A stretch of DNA of 64,000 nt from Deefgea piscis (GTDB taxonomy: Bacteria; Pseudomonadota; Gammaproteobacteria; Burkholderiales; Chitinibacteraceae): contig NZ_CP054143.1 in assembly GCF_013284055.1 (NCBI RefSeq), forward strand, positions 2,666,001 through 2,730,000. The letters run 5' to 3'. The notes beneath the pieces were generated by a model, which was not told the origin of the DNA, did not search any database, and saw only the letters and a list, made by a program, of their open reading frames with translations. The translations under genes and the position numbers were made by a program. Shown here piece by piece: positions 14,754-22,590 of the stretch (within the stretch, counting starts at the first letter, position 1; every line of letters starts with the position of its first letter).

Positions 14754-17170
14754 ACTCACTATCAAATTACGATGACGTATTCAATCAGCTGCAAGCGTTT
14801 GGCTTAGATATCACTTCGCTTGATTACAGCGGCAAAATGAAACGCTGCAAAATGGTCAATGGCGATCGCGAGTCACGCGGTTGGTACATTTTGTACGAAG
14901 TGCCAAAAACCGATGGCACTGGCTCATTTATCACTGGATCGTTTGGTGTTTGGCAAGGTGCCGATAATAACGCGCAAAAAGTATCGCTCGCCAAAGGTGT
15001 GACGCTCTCAAGTGAACAGGCCGAGGCGATCAAAGCGCGTGCGGCGGCTGACAAAAAGAAACAAGACACCGCGCTGCGCTTCAAAAATGAGAAAGCCGCT
15101 AAAGAAGCTAACGTCTATTGGAAAAAATTATCAACTGACGGTGAGTTCGAGTACCTCACTCGCAAGCAAGTCGGCGCCAATGGTGGACGCTTTAGCCCTC
15201 GGGGCAACTTTGCCATTCCATTGCAAGACGAAAAAGGCGCGATCCACGGCTTGCAAATCATTTATTGCGCTGCGGACAAAGCCAAAAAAGGCCGTGACAA
15301 AGATTTTTTCCCGCAAGGACTCGCTAAGAAAGGCCATTTTTACCAAATCGGCACGCCAACGTGGATCGTATTTATTGCTGAAGGTTTCGCCACCGCCGCC
15401 AGTATTCATGAAGCAACGGGTTTACCTGTCGTCGTCGCCTTTGACGCTGGCAATCTACAGCCAGTCGCGCAGGCCATCGCCAAAAAATACCCCAAAGCCA
15501 AAATCGTGATTGCTTGTGATGATGACTATCTCAAGAAATGCCCTAAGTGCAAAAAATATCACCTAGCTGATGTCGCTGAATGTGAATGCGGTCAAAAAAT
15601 GCCAAATGGCAATCCGGGTGTCACCATGGGCAAACTGGCCGCGCTCGCAGTCAGCGGCACCGTTGTCATTCCAAAATTTAACGACGAACGCCCGATAGAC
15701 AAAAAAGGCCCAACTGATTTTAACGACATCGCGGTGCTCGAAGGCCCACGCGTCGTCGAAGCACAAATCGCCGACCACCTCACGGCAATGGGTTTGCAGC
15801 CAGTCGCGCCCCGCGCGGTGGCGACAACACAAGGGGGAGGGGTTGCAAATGCATTAGTGATTGATGACGCCGAAATGATGTTTGGTCGTTTTAGTTTGGT
15901 CTACAACGGCGGCTCTGTGGCATTTGATCATGACCATCATTTATTGGTGCCGCTTGGCGATGTTCGTGATGCATGTACCGATAAAAACTTCGTGCGTATA
16001 TGGCAGGCCGATGCAAAACGCCGCCGCATCGTCAAAATTGAAGAAGTCGGCTTTGATCCCACCGAGCAAGACCCAAAAATAAAATGCAATCTATGGGCTG
16101 GCTGGCCAACTAGTCCAGAGCAGGGTGATTGCAGTGAATTGCTCGATCTACTGTATTACCTGGTGAGCAATGAAGACGATAAAAAAGAAGAGCTCTATCA
16201 ATGGGTTTTAAAGTGGCTCGCCTATCCGATTCAAAATCACGGCGCAAAAATGGAAACAGCGCTGGTATTTCATGGCCCACAAGGCACAGGTAAAAACCTA
16301 TTTTTTGAAACCATTATGCGGCTGTACGGTGAATACGGCGCAATCATCGACCAATCAGCCCTAGAAGATAAACATAACGACTGGGCCAGTCGTAAATTAT
16401 TTGTCGTTGCCGATGAAGTTATCGCTCGCCAAGAAATGCACCATATCAAAAATAAACTCAAAGCCATCGTCACCGGCAAGAAAATCCGCATTAACCCAAA
16501 AAACATCAAAGCCTACTGGGAATCAAATCACTGCAACGTGGTATTTCTATCCAATGAAGCGCAGCCATTAGTGCTAGAGCGTGATGACCGGCGCTACGTG
16601 GTGATTTGGACGCCGCCTAAAGAAGAGAAAAAATTCTACAACGCAATCCGATCCTCGCTCGACAACGGCGGACTCGCAGCGCTGCATTACCACCTATTAC
16701 ATCATGTCAATCTGGATGGTTTCACACCAGAAACCTACCCACCGATGACAGCAGCTAAAGCCGAACTGATCAACACCAGCATGGACTCGTGGGAGCAATT
16801 TGCTCGTGAGTGGGCCGCAGGTCAATTGTCATCCAGCCTGATTTTTCATCCGGATGAAAACGGGTCCCCCGTCATGGCTGCCGATATCGAAACCCTTTTT
16901 CAGCTCTACCGCAAATGGGCAGATCGTAATGGCTGCCGATACGTTGAACAAAAAAATCAATTCCTCACCAAAATTTCGCGCTTACCCAATTTTATGAAGC
17001 GTGTAGCCCAGCATGTGCAACTCGGCTTAAAAAAATCACAACTCACCATCGTATACCCACCCAATCACACGCTGCCGCCAAGCAATACCACCATGTCGGC
17101 ATGGAATTCACAACAAGTTGAACGTTTTATTGAGTGCATCAGCGCAGTAAAGCGAGTTTTTGATGATTGA
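14750..17170 (+). CDS. Phage primase-helicase (TOPRIM plus DUF5906-type SF3 helicase)
   Basis: GTG 14750 is preferred to GTG 14741 since AAGGGG (14737..14742) is then properly spaced; this gives 806 residues. The N-terminal third is a primase region, with a TOPRIM fold at ~205-325 (IAEGFATAA, AFDAGN, CDDD). A four-cysteine zinc knuckle (C264, C267, C278, C280) is inserted right after the acidic motif. The helicase half has Walker A GPQGTGK (509-515), Walker B LFVVADEV (550-557) and the sensor segment VVFLSNEAQPLVLERDDRR (597-615). It primes and unwinds phage DNA. The repeat array beginning two bases after its stop may be its origin. Confidence 0.9.
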   Translation: MNSLSNYDDVFNQLQAFGLDITSLDYSGKMKRCKMVNGDRESRGWYILYEVPKTDGTGSFITGSFGVWQGADNNAQKVSLAKGVTLSSEQAEAIKARAAADKKKQDTALRFKNEKAAKEANVYWKKLSTDGEFEYLTRKQVGANGGRFSPRGNFAIPLQDEKGAIHGLQIIYCAADKAKKGRDKDFFPQGLAKKGHFYQIGTPTWIVFIAEGFATAASIHEATGLPVVVAFDAGNLQPVAQAIAKKYPKAKIVIACDDDYLKKCPKCKKYHLADVAECECGQKMPNGNPGVTMGKLAALAVSGTVVIPKFNDERPIDKKGPTDFNDIAVLEGPRVVEAQIADHLTAMGLQPVAPRAVATTQGGGVANALVIDDAEMMFGRFSLVYNGGSVAFDHDHHLLVPLGDVRDACTDKNFVRIWQADAKRRRIVKIEEVGFDPTEQDPKIKCNLWAGWPTSPEQGDCSELLDLLYYLVSNEDDKKEELYQWVLKWLAYPIQNHGAKMETALVFHGPQGTGKNLFFETIMRLYGEYGAIIDQSALEDKHNDWASRKLFVVADEVIARQEMHHIKNKLKAIVTGKKIRINPKNIKAYWESNHCNVVFLSNEAQPLVLERDDRRYVVIWTPPKEEKKFYNAIRSSLDNGGLAALHYHLLHHVNLDGFTPETYPPMTAAKAELINTSMDSWEQFAREWAAGQLSSSLIFHPDENGSPVMAADIETLFQLYRKWADRNGCRYVEQKNQFLTKISRLPNFMKRVAQHVQLGLKKSQLTIVYPPNHTLPPSNTTMSAWNSQQVERFIECISAVKRVFDD

Positions 17171-17171
17171 T

Positions 17172-17426
17172 GTTAGACCTGTTAGCCACTTGGTTAGCCA
17201 TAAAAAACCACGCAAACCCGCGTATTCATTAGCTTTGTTAGATAAGTTAGACCAGTTAGACACCCGCGCACGTATACGCACACGCGAACACATTAATGAT
17301 TGTGTTAATTTTATTAATCTCACATACACATAGCCTATCTAACACATCTAACGTGCCTAACATCATTATATAAAACAATGAGTTAGGCTAAAAAAATACG
17401 CTAACAAGGTGCTTAACATGTCTAAC
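17172..17426. repeat. Iteron-like GTTAG / CTAAC array, possible replication origin or operator
   Basis: GTTAG occurs at 17172, 17181, 17193, 17237, 17246 and 17255; the inverse CTAAC occurs at 17339, 17348 and 17357, then 17401 and 17422, plus one GTTAG at 17382. Three clusters each hold three copies, mostly spaced exactly 9 bp. The first two clusters point one way and the third the other, around an AT-rich stretch (17290..17320). Lying directly after the primase gene, it is a candidate origin; binding by a regulator of the next operon is the alternative. Confidence 0.6.
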
Positions 17427-17624
17427 ATTGCAAAAAATAGCCAAAAATCAAATCTGCGTGAAGCCATGCCCGTCACCACTGCTTTTATTGATGCCCTACG
17501 CGCCGCATTTGGTGCCGATGCCATCAACCCCAGCATCAAGTCGGGCATCAACGGCCAGCCGACGTTTTACGCCTCAGAAAACGGCATAGAAGTCGGCACC
17601 AAGGCCAAAAAGGTACAAGCATGA
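17418..17624 (+). CDS. 68-residue phage protein heading the packaging operon
   Basis: ATG 17418 lies nine bases after AAGGTG and embeds in the last CTAAC repeats. The peptide begins MSNIAKNSQKSNLREAMPVT, has a helical middle (TAFIDALRAAFGADAI) and ends basic (TKAKKVQA). I recognise no family. It overlaps the next gene by four bases (ATGA), so it is probably co-translated with it. Confidence 0.65.
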   Translation: MSNIAKNSQKSNLREAMPVTTAFIDALRAAFGADAINPSIKSGINGQPTFYASENGIEVGTKAKKVQA

Positions 17625-18346
17625 AAGTCACAATCACAGTCGATCAAGGCGCAATCAAAGCGCTGGGCGCTAATCTAGGCCGCAAAGTGCAACGCAGCAC
17701 TGCGATTGCACTCACCAAGACCGCCTGGCAAACCAAGGCCGATGTTGTCGAGCAAATGAAAAGCAAAATCGACCGCCCTACGACGTTCACTTTGAATAGC
17801 CTAGTGGTGCGTCCTGCAAAATATGATCGCGGTAGCATGACCGCAAAAGTAGAGGCCAAAGACTGGCAAGAAAAATACCTACGCAATATTGTCAGTGGTG
17901 TTGGTGAATCAAAGCGCCACCTCAAACGCTTTGAGCTGGCCTTGCAAGCCGTCAACCAAATGCCACGTGGCTGGGTTGCCGTACCCGCCAAAGAGTTTGC
18001 CCTTGATGCCTACGGCGGCATGGGGCGCGGCATCTTAATGAAAATTATCAGTCAAATCGGCACCGAGCTACTCAGTGGCTACCAAAACAAATCAACCGAC
18101 GCAAAAGTAAAAGCACGTAATCAAAAGCGCAACGGCACGTTCTTTGCCATGCAGCCCGGTAATCGCGAAGGCCTGCCACCTGGCGTTTATCAGCGTCGCC
18201 GATTTGGCAGCGGCTGGGGCTCGCGCATGGTGCTGGCCTATGTAAAACAAGCGCGATACAAGCCGCAAATCGATCTGGAAAAAATCGCAGAAAAAGCTGT
18301 TTCCGAACATTTTCAAACCGAATTTATCAAGGCGCTGCAATCATGA
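17621..18346 (+). CDS. Minor tail protein, lambda gpZ-like (tentative)
   Basis: The 241-residue basic protein starts with MKVTITVDQGAIKALGANLG and then KVQRSTAIALTKTAWQTKAD, resembling lambda minor tail protein Z (Minor_tail_Z) in its early helices. The C-terminus ARYKPQIDLEKIAEKAVSEHF also fits tail-completion proteins. Its place before the terminase genes is unusual for Z. It overlaps the terminase small subunit gene by four bases. Confidence 0.55.
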   Translation: MKVTITVDQGAIKALGANLGRKVQRSTAIALTKTAWQTKADVVEQMKSKIDRPTTFTLNSLVVRPAKYDRGSMTAKVEAKDWQEKYLRNIVSGVGESKRHLKRFELALQAVNQMPRGWVAVPAKEFALDAYGGMGRGILMKIISQIGTELLSGYQNKSTDAKVKARNQKRNGTFFAMQPGNREGLPPGVYQRRRFGSGWGSRMVLAYVKQARYKPQIDLEKIAEKAVSEHFQTEFIKALQS

Positions 18347-18882
18347 CCCAACTCGTCACCCAAGCCGAATTCGCTCGCATGACCGGCTATGCCAAAAGCT
18401 ATATCACCAAGCTCAAGCAAGCGGGGCGGCTCGTGATCATCGATGACAAAGTTGATGTCGCCGCCAGTCAAGCGCGCATTGCAGCAACCGATGGTGCCGC
18501 GCGGCCCGATGTGAGTGATCGCCACGCACAACATCGCGAAGGTATCGAAACAGAAGGCATGCCCGATGATATCCCCAGCGATATACCCAGCAAGGCCGCA
18601 TCAGAAGCCAAAACCGCCCACTTCAAAGCCATGCAGTCAGAAGCCGACTATCGCTTGCGGATTGGTGAGCTGGTCGAAGCCAGCGAAGTGAGCCACGCCG
18701 TGGCCGATATCTCCATTTCTTTTCGCCAAGCACTGGAAAACCTACCCGCACGCATCGCCAGCGAGCTGGTCGGCAAGGACTTAGACAGCATCCGCGCCAC
18801 GCTAAAAACCGAAATCCACGCCGCGCTATCCGAAATGGAGCGCAATTTTGATAAGAAGTTGAAGGAGATGAGTGATGACTGA
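18343..18882 (+). CDS. Terminase small subunit (Nu1-like)
   Basis: The 179-residue protein begins TQAEFARMTGYAKSYITKLK, an Nu1-type winged-helix that binds the packaging site. A charged linker follows, then SEADYRLRIGELVEASEVSH and a helical C-terminus that would bind the large subunit. It is followed, with one small gene between, by the GpA-type large subunit. Confidence 0.85.
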   Translation: MTQLVTQAEFARMTGYAKSYITKLKQAGRLVIIDDKVDVAASQARIAATDGAARPDVSDRHAQHREGIETEGMPDDIPSDIPSKAASEAKTAHFKAMQSEADYRLRIGELVEASEVSHAVADISISFRQALENLPARIASELVGKDLDSIRATLKTEIHAALSEMERNFDKKLKEMSDD

Positions 18883-19195
18883 TCGTGAGTTATTAGATTC
18901 GGCGGCAAAGGCGGCTGGTATTGGGCCTTTGGATTGGGATTATCCTGCTTTAGAAGGGCATGGCATGTTTTTTGGGCCTAGGCTCCAAAGGCCAAAAGGT
19001 GTTGTGATGGCTGCAATGAATAAGTATTGGAATCCGCTAGCAGATGACGGAGACGCACTGAGCTTGGCAGTACATTTGCGAATGCTGGTCGATGCCGATG
19101 ATTTGTCTGTGAATGGGATGTATTTTGAGTCTGGTGATGATCGTTTTGCCGCCGTGCGACGTGCAATTGTTGCTTGTGCAGCAGCAAAGGCCTAA
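18875..19195 (+). CDS. Phage ABA-sandwich domain protein
   Basis: ATG 18875 is seven bases after AAGGAG. The 106-residue protein carries DRELLDSAAKAAGI and YWNPLADDGDALSLAVHLRM, the signature of a small phage domain family (Phage_ABA_S type) usually found in early regions. Function is unknown. It overlaps the end of the terminase small subunit gene and ends two bases before terL, so it looks like an insertion within the terminase pair. Confidence 0.75.
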   Translation: MTDRELLDSAAKAAGIGPLDWDYPALEGHGMFFGPRLQRPKGVVMAAMNKYWNPLADDGDALSLAVHLRMLVDADDLSVNGMYFESGDDRFAAVRRAIVACAAAKA

Positions 19196-19197
19196 GC

Positions 19198-21141
19198 ATG
19201 CAAACCGCCAACGCCTTTAACCTTGCCTACCGCGCTGCGCGTCGTGCGGTTCGCCCTAAGCAATTTATTACCGTCTCTGAATGGGCAGATCAAAACCGCA
19301 AACTGTCCAGCGAGGGCAGTGCTGAGCATGGTGAGTGGAAAACCAGCCGCACGCCATATTTGCGCGAGATCATGGACGCACTGTCTGAAGACAGTCCTGT
19401 GCGCGAAGTCTGGTTTCAAAAGTCATCCCAAGTCGGGGGTACCGAGGCGGGATCGAACTGGCTGGGCTACATCATGGCACACGCCAAAGGCCCAGTCGGG
19501 GTCATCATGCCGACTGAAAAAGCCTTAAAAGACTGGTTTAGTCAAAAGTTCGACCCAATGGCCGAGCAAACCCCCGCTGTTCGTGACGTACTGGCCAGTC
19601 GAAGCAATAAGGGTGGCGATAATAGTGCCGAGCGTAAAAAATTCGTTGGCGGTATTTTATATGCCAAAACGGCCGGCTCAACGACTGACCTAAAATCGAC
19701 CTCGCTACGCTATGCACTGGCTGATGAAGTTGATGAATATGACTGGTCTACATTGCAAGGTGATCCAGTTGAATTGCTTAAAGTGCGGCTCACCACGTTT
19801 CATGACCGCAAAATGTTCGGCGTATCGAGCCCAACGATCAAAGACGCAAGCAAAATCGAAGAAAAATTCGAGGGCGGCGATCAACGCCGCTATATGCTGG
19901 CCTGCCCACATTGCGGCGAACGCCAGTATTTACGCTGGGGCCAAGTGCAGTGGCGTCGTCTTGGAGAATACGTGCGGCAAGCCTGGTATGTTTGCGAACA
20001 CAATGGCTGCATTATCGAAGAGCACGAAAAAACCGCCATGCTCGCCGGTGGTGTGTGGCAAGCGCACAATCCATCAGCCCCGTATCGCAGCTACCATATT
20101 AACGCCATCTATTCGCCCGTCGGCCTTGGCCTGTCTTGGGTTGAGCTCGCTAACGAATGGATCGCCGCGCAAGGCCTGCCCGAGAAACTGATGGTGTTTA
20201 TGAATACCCGCCTCGGTGAAACATGGGCTGATCGCAGTCACGATCTTAAACCGAATACCTTGCTCGCTCGCGCTGAGCCTTACGACTTACGCACCATCCC
20301 GATTGGCTGCGTGGCACTCACTGCCGGCGTCGATACCCAAGATGATCGCTTAGAAATCCAAATTCGTGGCTGGGGCCGAGATAGCAAATCGTGGGTGATT
20401 GATTACCATATTCTGTATGGCAATCCAGCAGAAGAAAGCCTTTGGGATTCGCTCGCTGAATACCTTAACGGCGCGGAATTCGTTAATGCTTGGGGCAAAA
20501 TCATGCGCCTCGAAGCATCGGCCATCGATACCGGTGGTCATCACACCCACATGGTGTATCAATTCGTGCGCTCACAGCGTGTGCGCCGCCCCATGGCCAT
20601 CAAGGGCGCCAATACCACCGGCCGCGCCATTTTAAGTAAACCGACTCAGCAAGATGTGAACTGGAAAGGGCAAACCATTAAAAAAGGCGTGCAACTCTAT
20701 ACCGTCGGTGGCGATACCGCCAAGCACTGGCTGTATGCGCGATTAAATGCCGATACCGATAAACCCGCAGATGCGCGGTTAGAGCATTTCAGCCATGAGC
20801 TCGAAGCCAAATGGTACGACGGCCTAGTGTCCGAAGCCTTTAACCCGAAAAAGAATCGCTGGGAAATCAAAAAAGGCAAACGCAATGAGCCGCTCGATAC
20901 CGCAGTCTATGCACTCGCGGCCAGTCATCACCCTGAGCTGCACATTCACAAATGGAAGCAGTTCGATTGGGATAAACGCGAAGCCATGCTGCAGCCGGCA
21001 CACGTTGTTCCGGTCGAAGTGCCGCTGGATAAGCCCGATCCTGCTGCTGCACTCATTGCACCGCTCGCACCTTTGCCGCCTGCCAAGCCCAAGCAGCAAC
21101 AACGCCCACGCCGCCAAGGGGGCTATGCTAAAAATTGGTAA
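19198..21141 (+). CDS. Terminase large subunit, GpA family
   Basis: The 647-residue protein has the length and motifs of lambda GpA (PF05876): an N-terminal WADQNRKLSSEGSAEHGEWK, FQKSSQVGGTEAGSNWLGYI in the ATPase, LRYALADEVDEYDW as Walker B, a Cys-rich CPHCGERQYLRWGQ segment and the nuclease region VALTAGVDTQDDRLEIQIRG. ATG 19198 is chosen as the first start consistent with the family. It powers DNA packaging and cuts at cos. Confidence 0.95.
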   Translation: MQTANAFNLAYRAARRAVRPKQFITVSEWADQNRKLSSEGSAEHGEWKTSRTPYLREIMDALSEDSPVREVWFQKSSQVGGTEAGSNWLGYIMAHAKGPVGVIMPTEKALKDWFSQKFDPMAEQTPAVRDVLASRSNKGGDNSAERKKFVGGILYAKTAGSTTDLKSTSLRYALADEVDEYDWSTLQGDPVELLKVRLTTFHDRKMFGVSSPTIKDASKIEEKFEGGDQRRYMLACPHCGERQYLRWGQVQWRRLGEYVRQAWYVCEHNGCIIEEHEKTAMLAGGVWQAHNPSAPYRSYHINAIYSPVGLGLSWVELANEWIAAQGLPEKLMVFMNTRLGETWADRSHDLKPNTLLARAEPYDLRTIPIGCVALTAGVDTQDDRLEIQIRGWGRDSKSWVIDYHILYGNPAEESLWDSLAEYLNGAEFVNAWGKIMRLEASAIDTGGHHTHMVYQFVRSQRVRRPMAIKGANTTGRAILSKPTQQDVNWKGQTIKKGVQLYTVGGDTAKHWLYARLNADTDKPADARLEHFSHELEAKWYDGLVSEAFNPKKNRWEIKKGKRNEPLDTAVYALAASHHPELHIHKWKQFDWDKREAMLQPAHVVPVEVPLDKPDPAAALIAPLAPLPPAKPKQQQRPRRQGGYAKNW

Positions 21142-21277
21142 GAAAAAAAGTTACTTTGTTGACACCGATTGTTATTTATTTATCAGAAATATCGAGTAAA
21201 ATAAGTCAATAAAACAAAGTCTTGCCGTGTGGGATTGGACAAGACTAAGGAGTCTCTGGGGAATTACGGAGACGGGA

Positions 21278-21745
21278 ATGCTGCTTATTAATGTAGACGC
21301 GCAATTAACCGCTTTGGCACAACTTAAAGAGCTCGAAGTTGAAGGTTCAGGTGGGTTTGCTCAAGCAAAGTACGGCGAAGTGAGCGGTGGTGGTCGTAAA
21401 GGTGCAATGCTGCCCAGTGGCTTGTATTACCAAGTCACCGTTAAAGGGCGTGATGATCGGGATTACACCTTTGATCGTAAAGATTTGGATTTAACCTTAA
21501 AACTGATTTTAGCGCTCCCTAATCCACAAGATCGGGAAGTGCTGGAACTGGTTTATTTGCGCTACGGCACAATGGTTGAAAAAGCAAAATTTATGGGGGT
21601 ATCAAAGCAAACATTAAATTATCGCTGGCATTGCGCCGTTCAGCGGTTTGGCTTTCACTGGCAAGAACTCAAGCAAAGCCTACGTTTGCCACAAGGTACG
21701 GGTGTTATGGGTCGCTTTAAATCGGATTTGGCGGCAAATAATTAA
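21278..21745 (+). CDS. Q-like late regulator candidate with sigma-70 region-4-type HTH
   Basis: ATG 21278 follows GGAGACGGGA. The 155-residue protein ends with DREVLELVYLRYGTMVEKAK and FMGVSKQTLNYRWHCAVQRF, an HTH like sigma region 4. It lies alone between terL and the head genes, and directly upstream of a strong promoter-terminator pair. The layout resembles lambda Q with pR'-tR'; antitermination is an inference. A TTGACA at 21159..21164 lies upstream, with a poor -10. Confidence 0.6.
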   Translation: MLLINVDAQLTALAQLKELEVEGSGGFAQAKYGEVSGGGRKGAMLPSGLYYQVTVKGRDDRDYTFDRKDLDLTLKLILALPNPQDREVLELVYLRYGTMVEKAKFMGVSKQTLNYRWHCAVQRFGFHWQELKQSLRLPQGTGVMGRFKSDLAANN

Positions 21746-21754
21746 CAAAAAAAC

Positions 21755-21784
21755 TTGACACTAATTTTTACCATCATCTATAGT
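21755..21784 (+). promoter_or_regulatory. Strong sigma-70 promoter, pR'-like
   Basis: TTGACA (21755..21760) and TATAGT (21779..21784) with an 18-base spacer, starting nine bases after the Q-like stop. It reads into a terminator ~45 bases downstream. Confidence 0.8.
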
Positions 21785-21826
21785 GGTGCTACAGTGAACA
21801 AAGTTGCGTTCAGGTAGTTTAAAGAA

Positions 21827-21857
21827 AGCCCCTAGCAGAAATGCAGGGGCTTTTTTG
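21827..21857 (+). terminator. Promoter-proximal terminator (tR'-like)
   Basis: AAGCCCCT / AGGGGCTT stem with an 11-base loop and a run of six T. With the promoter at 21755 it would give an RNA of about 65 bases unless antitermination occurs. Confidence 0.85.
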
Positions 21858-21880
21858 CGTCCACTCGTTTGTTTTTGATC

Positions 21881-21965
21881 TGCAAAGGCCAGTGTTTTGG
21901 GTTTCAAGGCTCCCCAAGCCCCGCTCCCCAAGCGGCATTCCCAACTCAAAACACTGTCCTTTGCA
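21881..21965 (+). ncRNA. Structured late leader RNA with three-way junction
   Basis: TGCAAAGG-C-CAGTGTTTTG (21881..21899) pairs with CAAAACACTG-T-CCTTTGCA (21947..21965), an 18-bp stem with one mismatch. Inside are two adjacent hairpins with the same CCCCA loop: GGCT-CCCCA-AGCC (21908..21920) and CCGCT-CCCCA-AGCGG (21921..21935). No coding frame explains it. I do not recognise a known RNA family; calling it ncRNA is by structure only, and a DNA-level role is possible. Confidence 0.55.
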
Positions 21966-21981
21966 TGTCTGTGCAACCCAA

Positions 21982-22041
21982 CCCTGATGCGCTGAGCACT
22001 TCGGTGCAACATGCCCAGGGCACGGCGGATTACCCCCGCCG
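21982..22041 (+). other. Two further hairpins in the late leader
   Basis: CCCTG (21982..21986) / CAGGG (22016..22020) encloses a UUCG-capped GCAC-TTCG-GTGC hairpin (21996..22007). Then CGGCGG (22023..22028) pairs with CCGCCG (22036..22041). Confidence 0.5.
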
Positions 22042-22061
22042 TCCTCATTCTTTTCGCCTCG

Positions 22062-22074
22062 AAGGAGGTGATCC
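22062..22074 (+). promoter_or_regulatory. Perfect 13-base anti-16S (extended Shine-Dalgarno) without a clear start codon
   Basis: AAGGAGGTGATCC is the full complement of the 16S rRNA 3' end. No ATG, GTG or TTG lies 5-10 bases downstream; only an ATT at 22074 would be spaced correctly. It is separated by a terminator from the first gene at 22131. Confidence 0.5.
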
Positions 22075-22078
22075 ATTC

Positions 22079-22113
22079 AACCCGCCACTGTATCGCAGTT
22101 GGCGGGTTTTTTT
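22079..22113 (+). terminator. Intrinsic terminator before the head genes, type A
   Basis: AACCCGCC / GGCGGGTT with an inner ACTG/CAGT stem and a seven-T tail. A near-copy occurs at 26191..26225. Confidence 0.8.
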
Positions 22114-22130
22114 ATGCCCGGAGAATCGCC

Positions 22131-22328
22131 ATGCGCCATGCGCCAATTCGCTTACTCGCTGCTTTGGCTGCCATTGCTTTTGCCAATGCCCCCCATGTGA
22201 ATCTGCCGGTGGTGTCAGGCCATGATCGCCCCTTGCTCGCTACGGGTCGCGGTACCGCCAAGGTCAAACGCGCAGCGGCCAAGGTTCGCAATAAAAAACA
22301 TCGCAACAAGGCAAAACACCATGGCTGA
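22131..22328 (+). CDS. 65-residue basic phage protein at the start of the head operon
   Basis: ATG 22131 follows GGAG by seven bases. A hydrophobic N-terminus (IRLLAALAAIAFANAP) precedes a Lys/Arg/His-rich tail (KRAAAKVRNKKHRNKAKHHG). It could be membrane-directed or bind nucleic acid; no family is recognised. It overlaps the next gene by eight bases. Confidence 0.65.
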   Translation: MRHAPIRLLAALAAIAFANAPHVNLPVVSGHDRPLLATGRGTAKVKRAAAKVRNKKHRNKAKHHG

Positions 22329-22590
22329 CCCAATCCCCAGTGTGGACTTAGTGTTTGCACGAGACGCCCTCGCTGCCGCGCGCGCTGCTTATTTAAGCTA
22401 TCAGCAAGGCGGTAATGCTGTTGTTCAGGAATATCGGATTGGGGGTGGTGGCGGTGCCGATCGCTCGATGAAATATCGCGATGGCGCAGATTTTCTCAAG
22501 CAGATCACCCACTGGCAAAAAGAAGTGAGAACTTTGGAAGCAGCAGAGGGCTTTAAACCTCGGACTGCTCAAATTAAGGTGCGCTTTTAA
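22321..22590 (+). CDS. Head-tail joining protein, gpW-like
   Basis: The 89-residue protein sits directly before the portal gene, as W does in lambda. It has an N-terminal helix (LVFARDALAAARAAYLSYQQ), a beta pair (VVQEYRIGGG, RSMKYRDGADF) and a final helix (ITHWQKEVRTLEAAEG), the gpW fold order. gpW closes the portal after packaging and recruits the tail. The portal start overlaps its stop. Confidence 0.75.
   Translation: MADPIPSVDLVFARDALAAARAAYLSYQQGGNAVVQEYRIGGGGGADRSMKYRDGADFLKQITHWQKEVRTLEAAEGFKPRTAQIKVRF

Noticed and set aside
17172-17426. Possible CRISPR array in the GTTAG repeats
   Set aside because: Repeats are five bases with 9-bp spacing and occur in both orientations; there are no spacers of CRISPR length and no cas genes.
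21761-22048. A 95-codon minus-strand frame across the structured leader
   Set aside because: It runs antisense through promoter, terminator and hairpins and has low-complexity composition.
22062-22074. Remnant of a 16S rRNA gene on the minus strand
   Set aside because: Only the last 13 bases match; the sequence before them does not resemble the 16S end.
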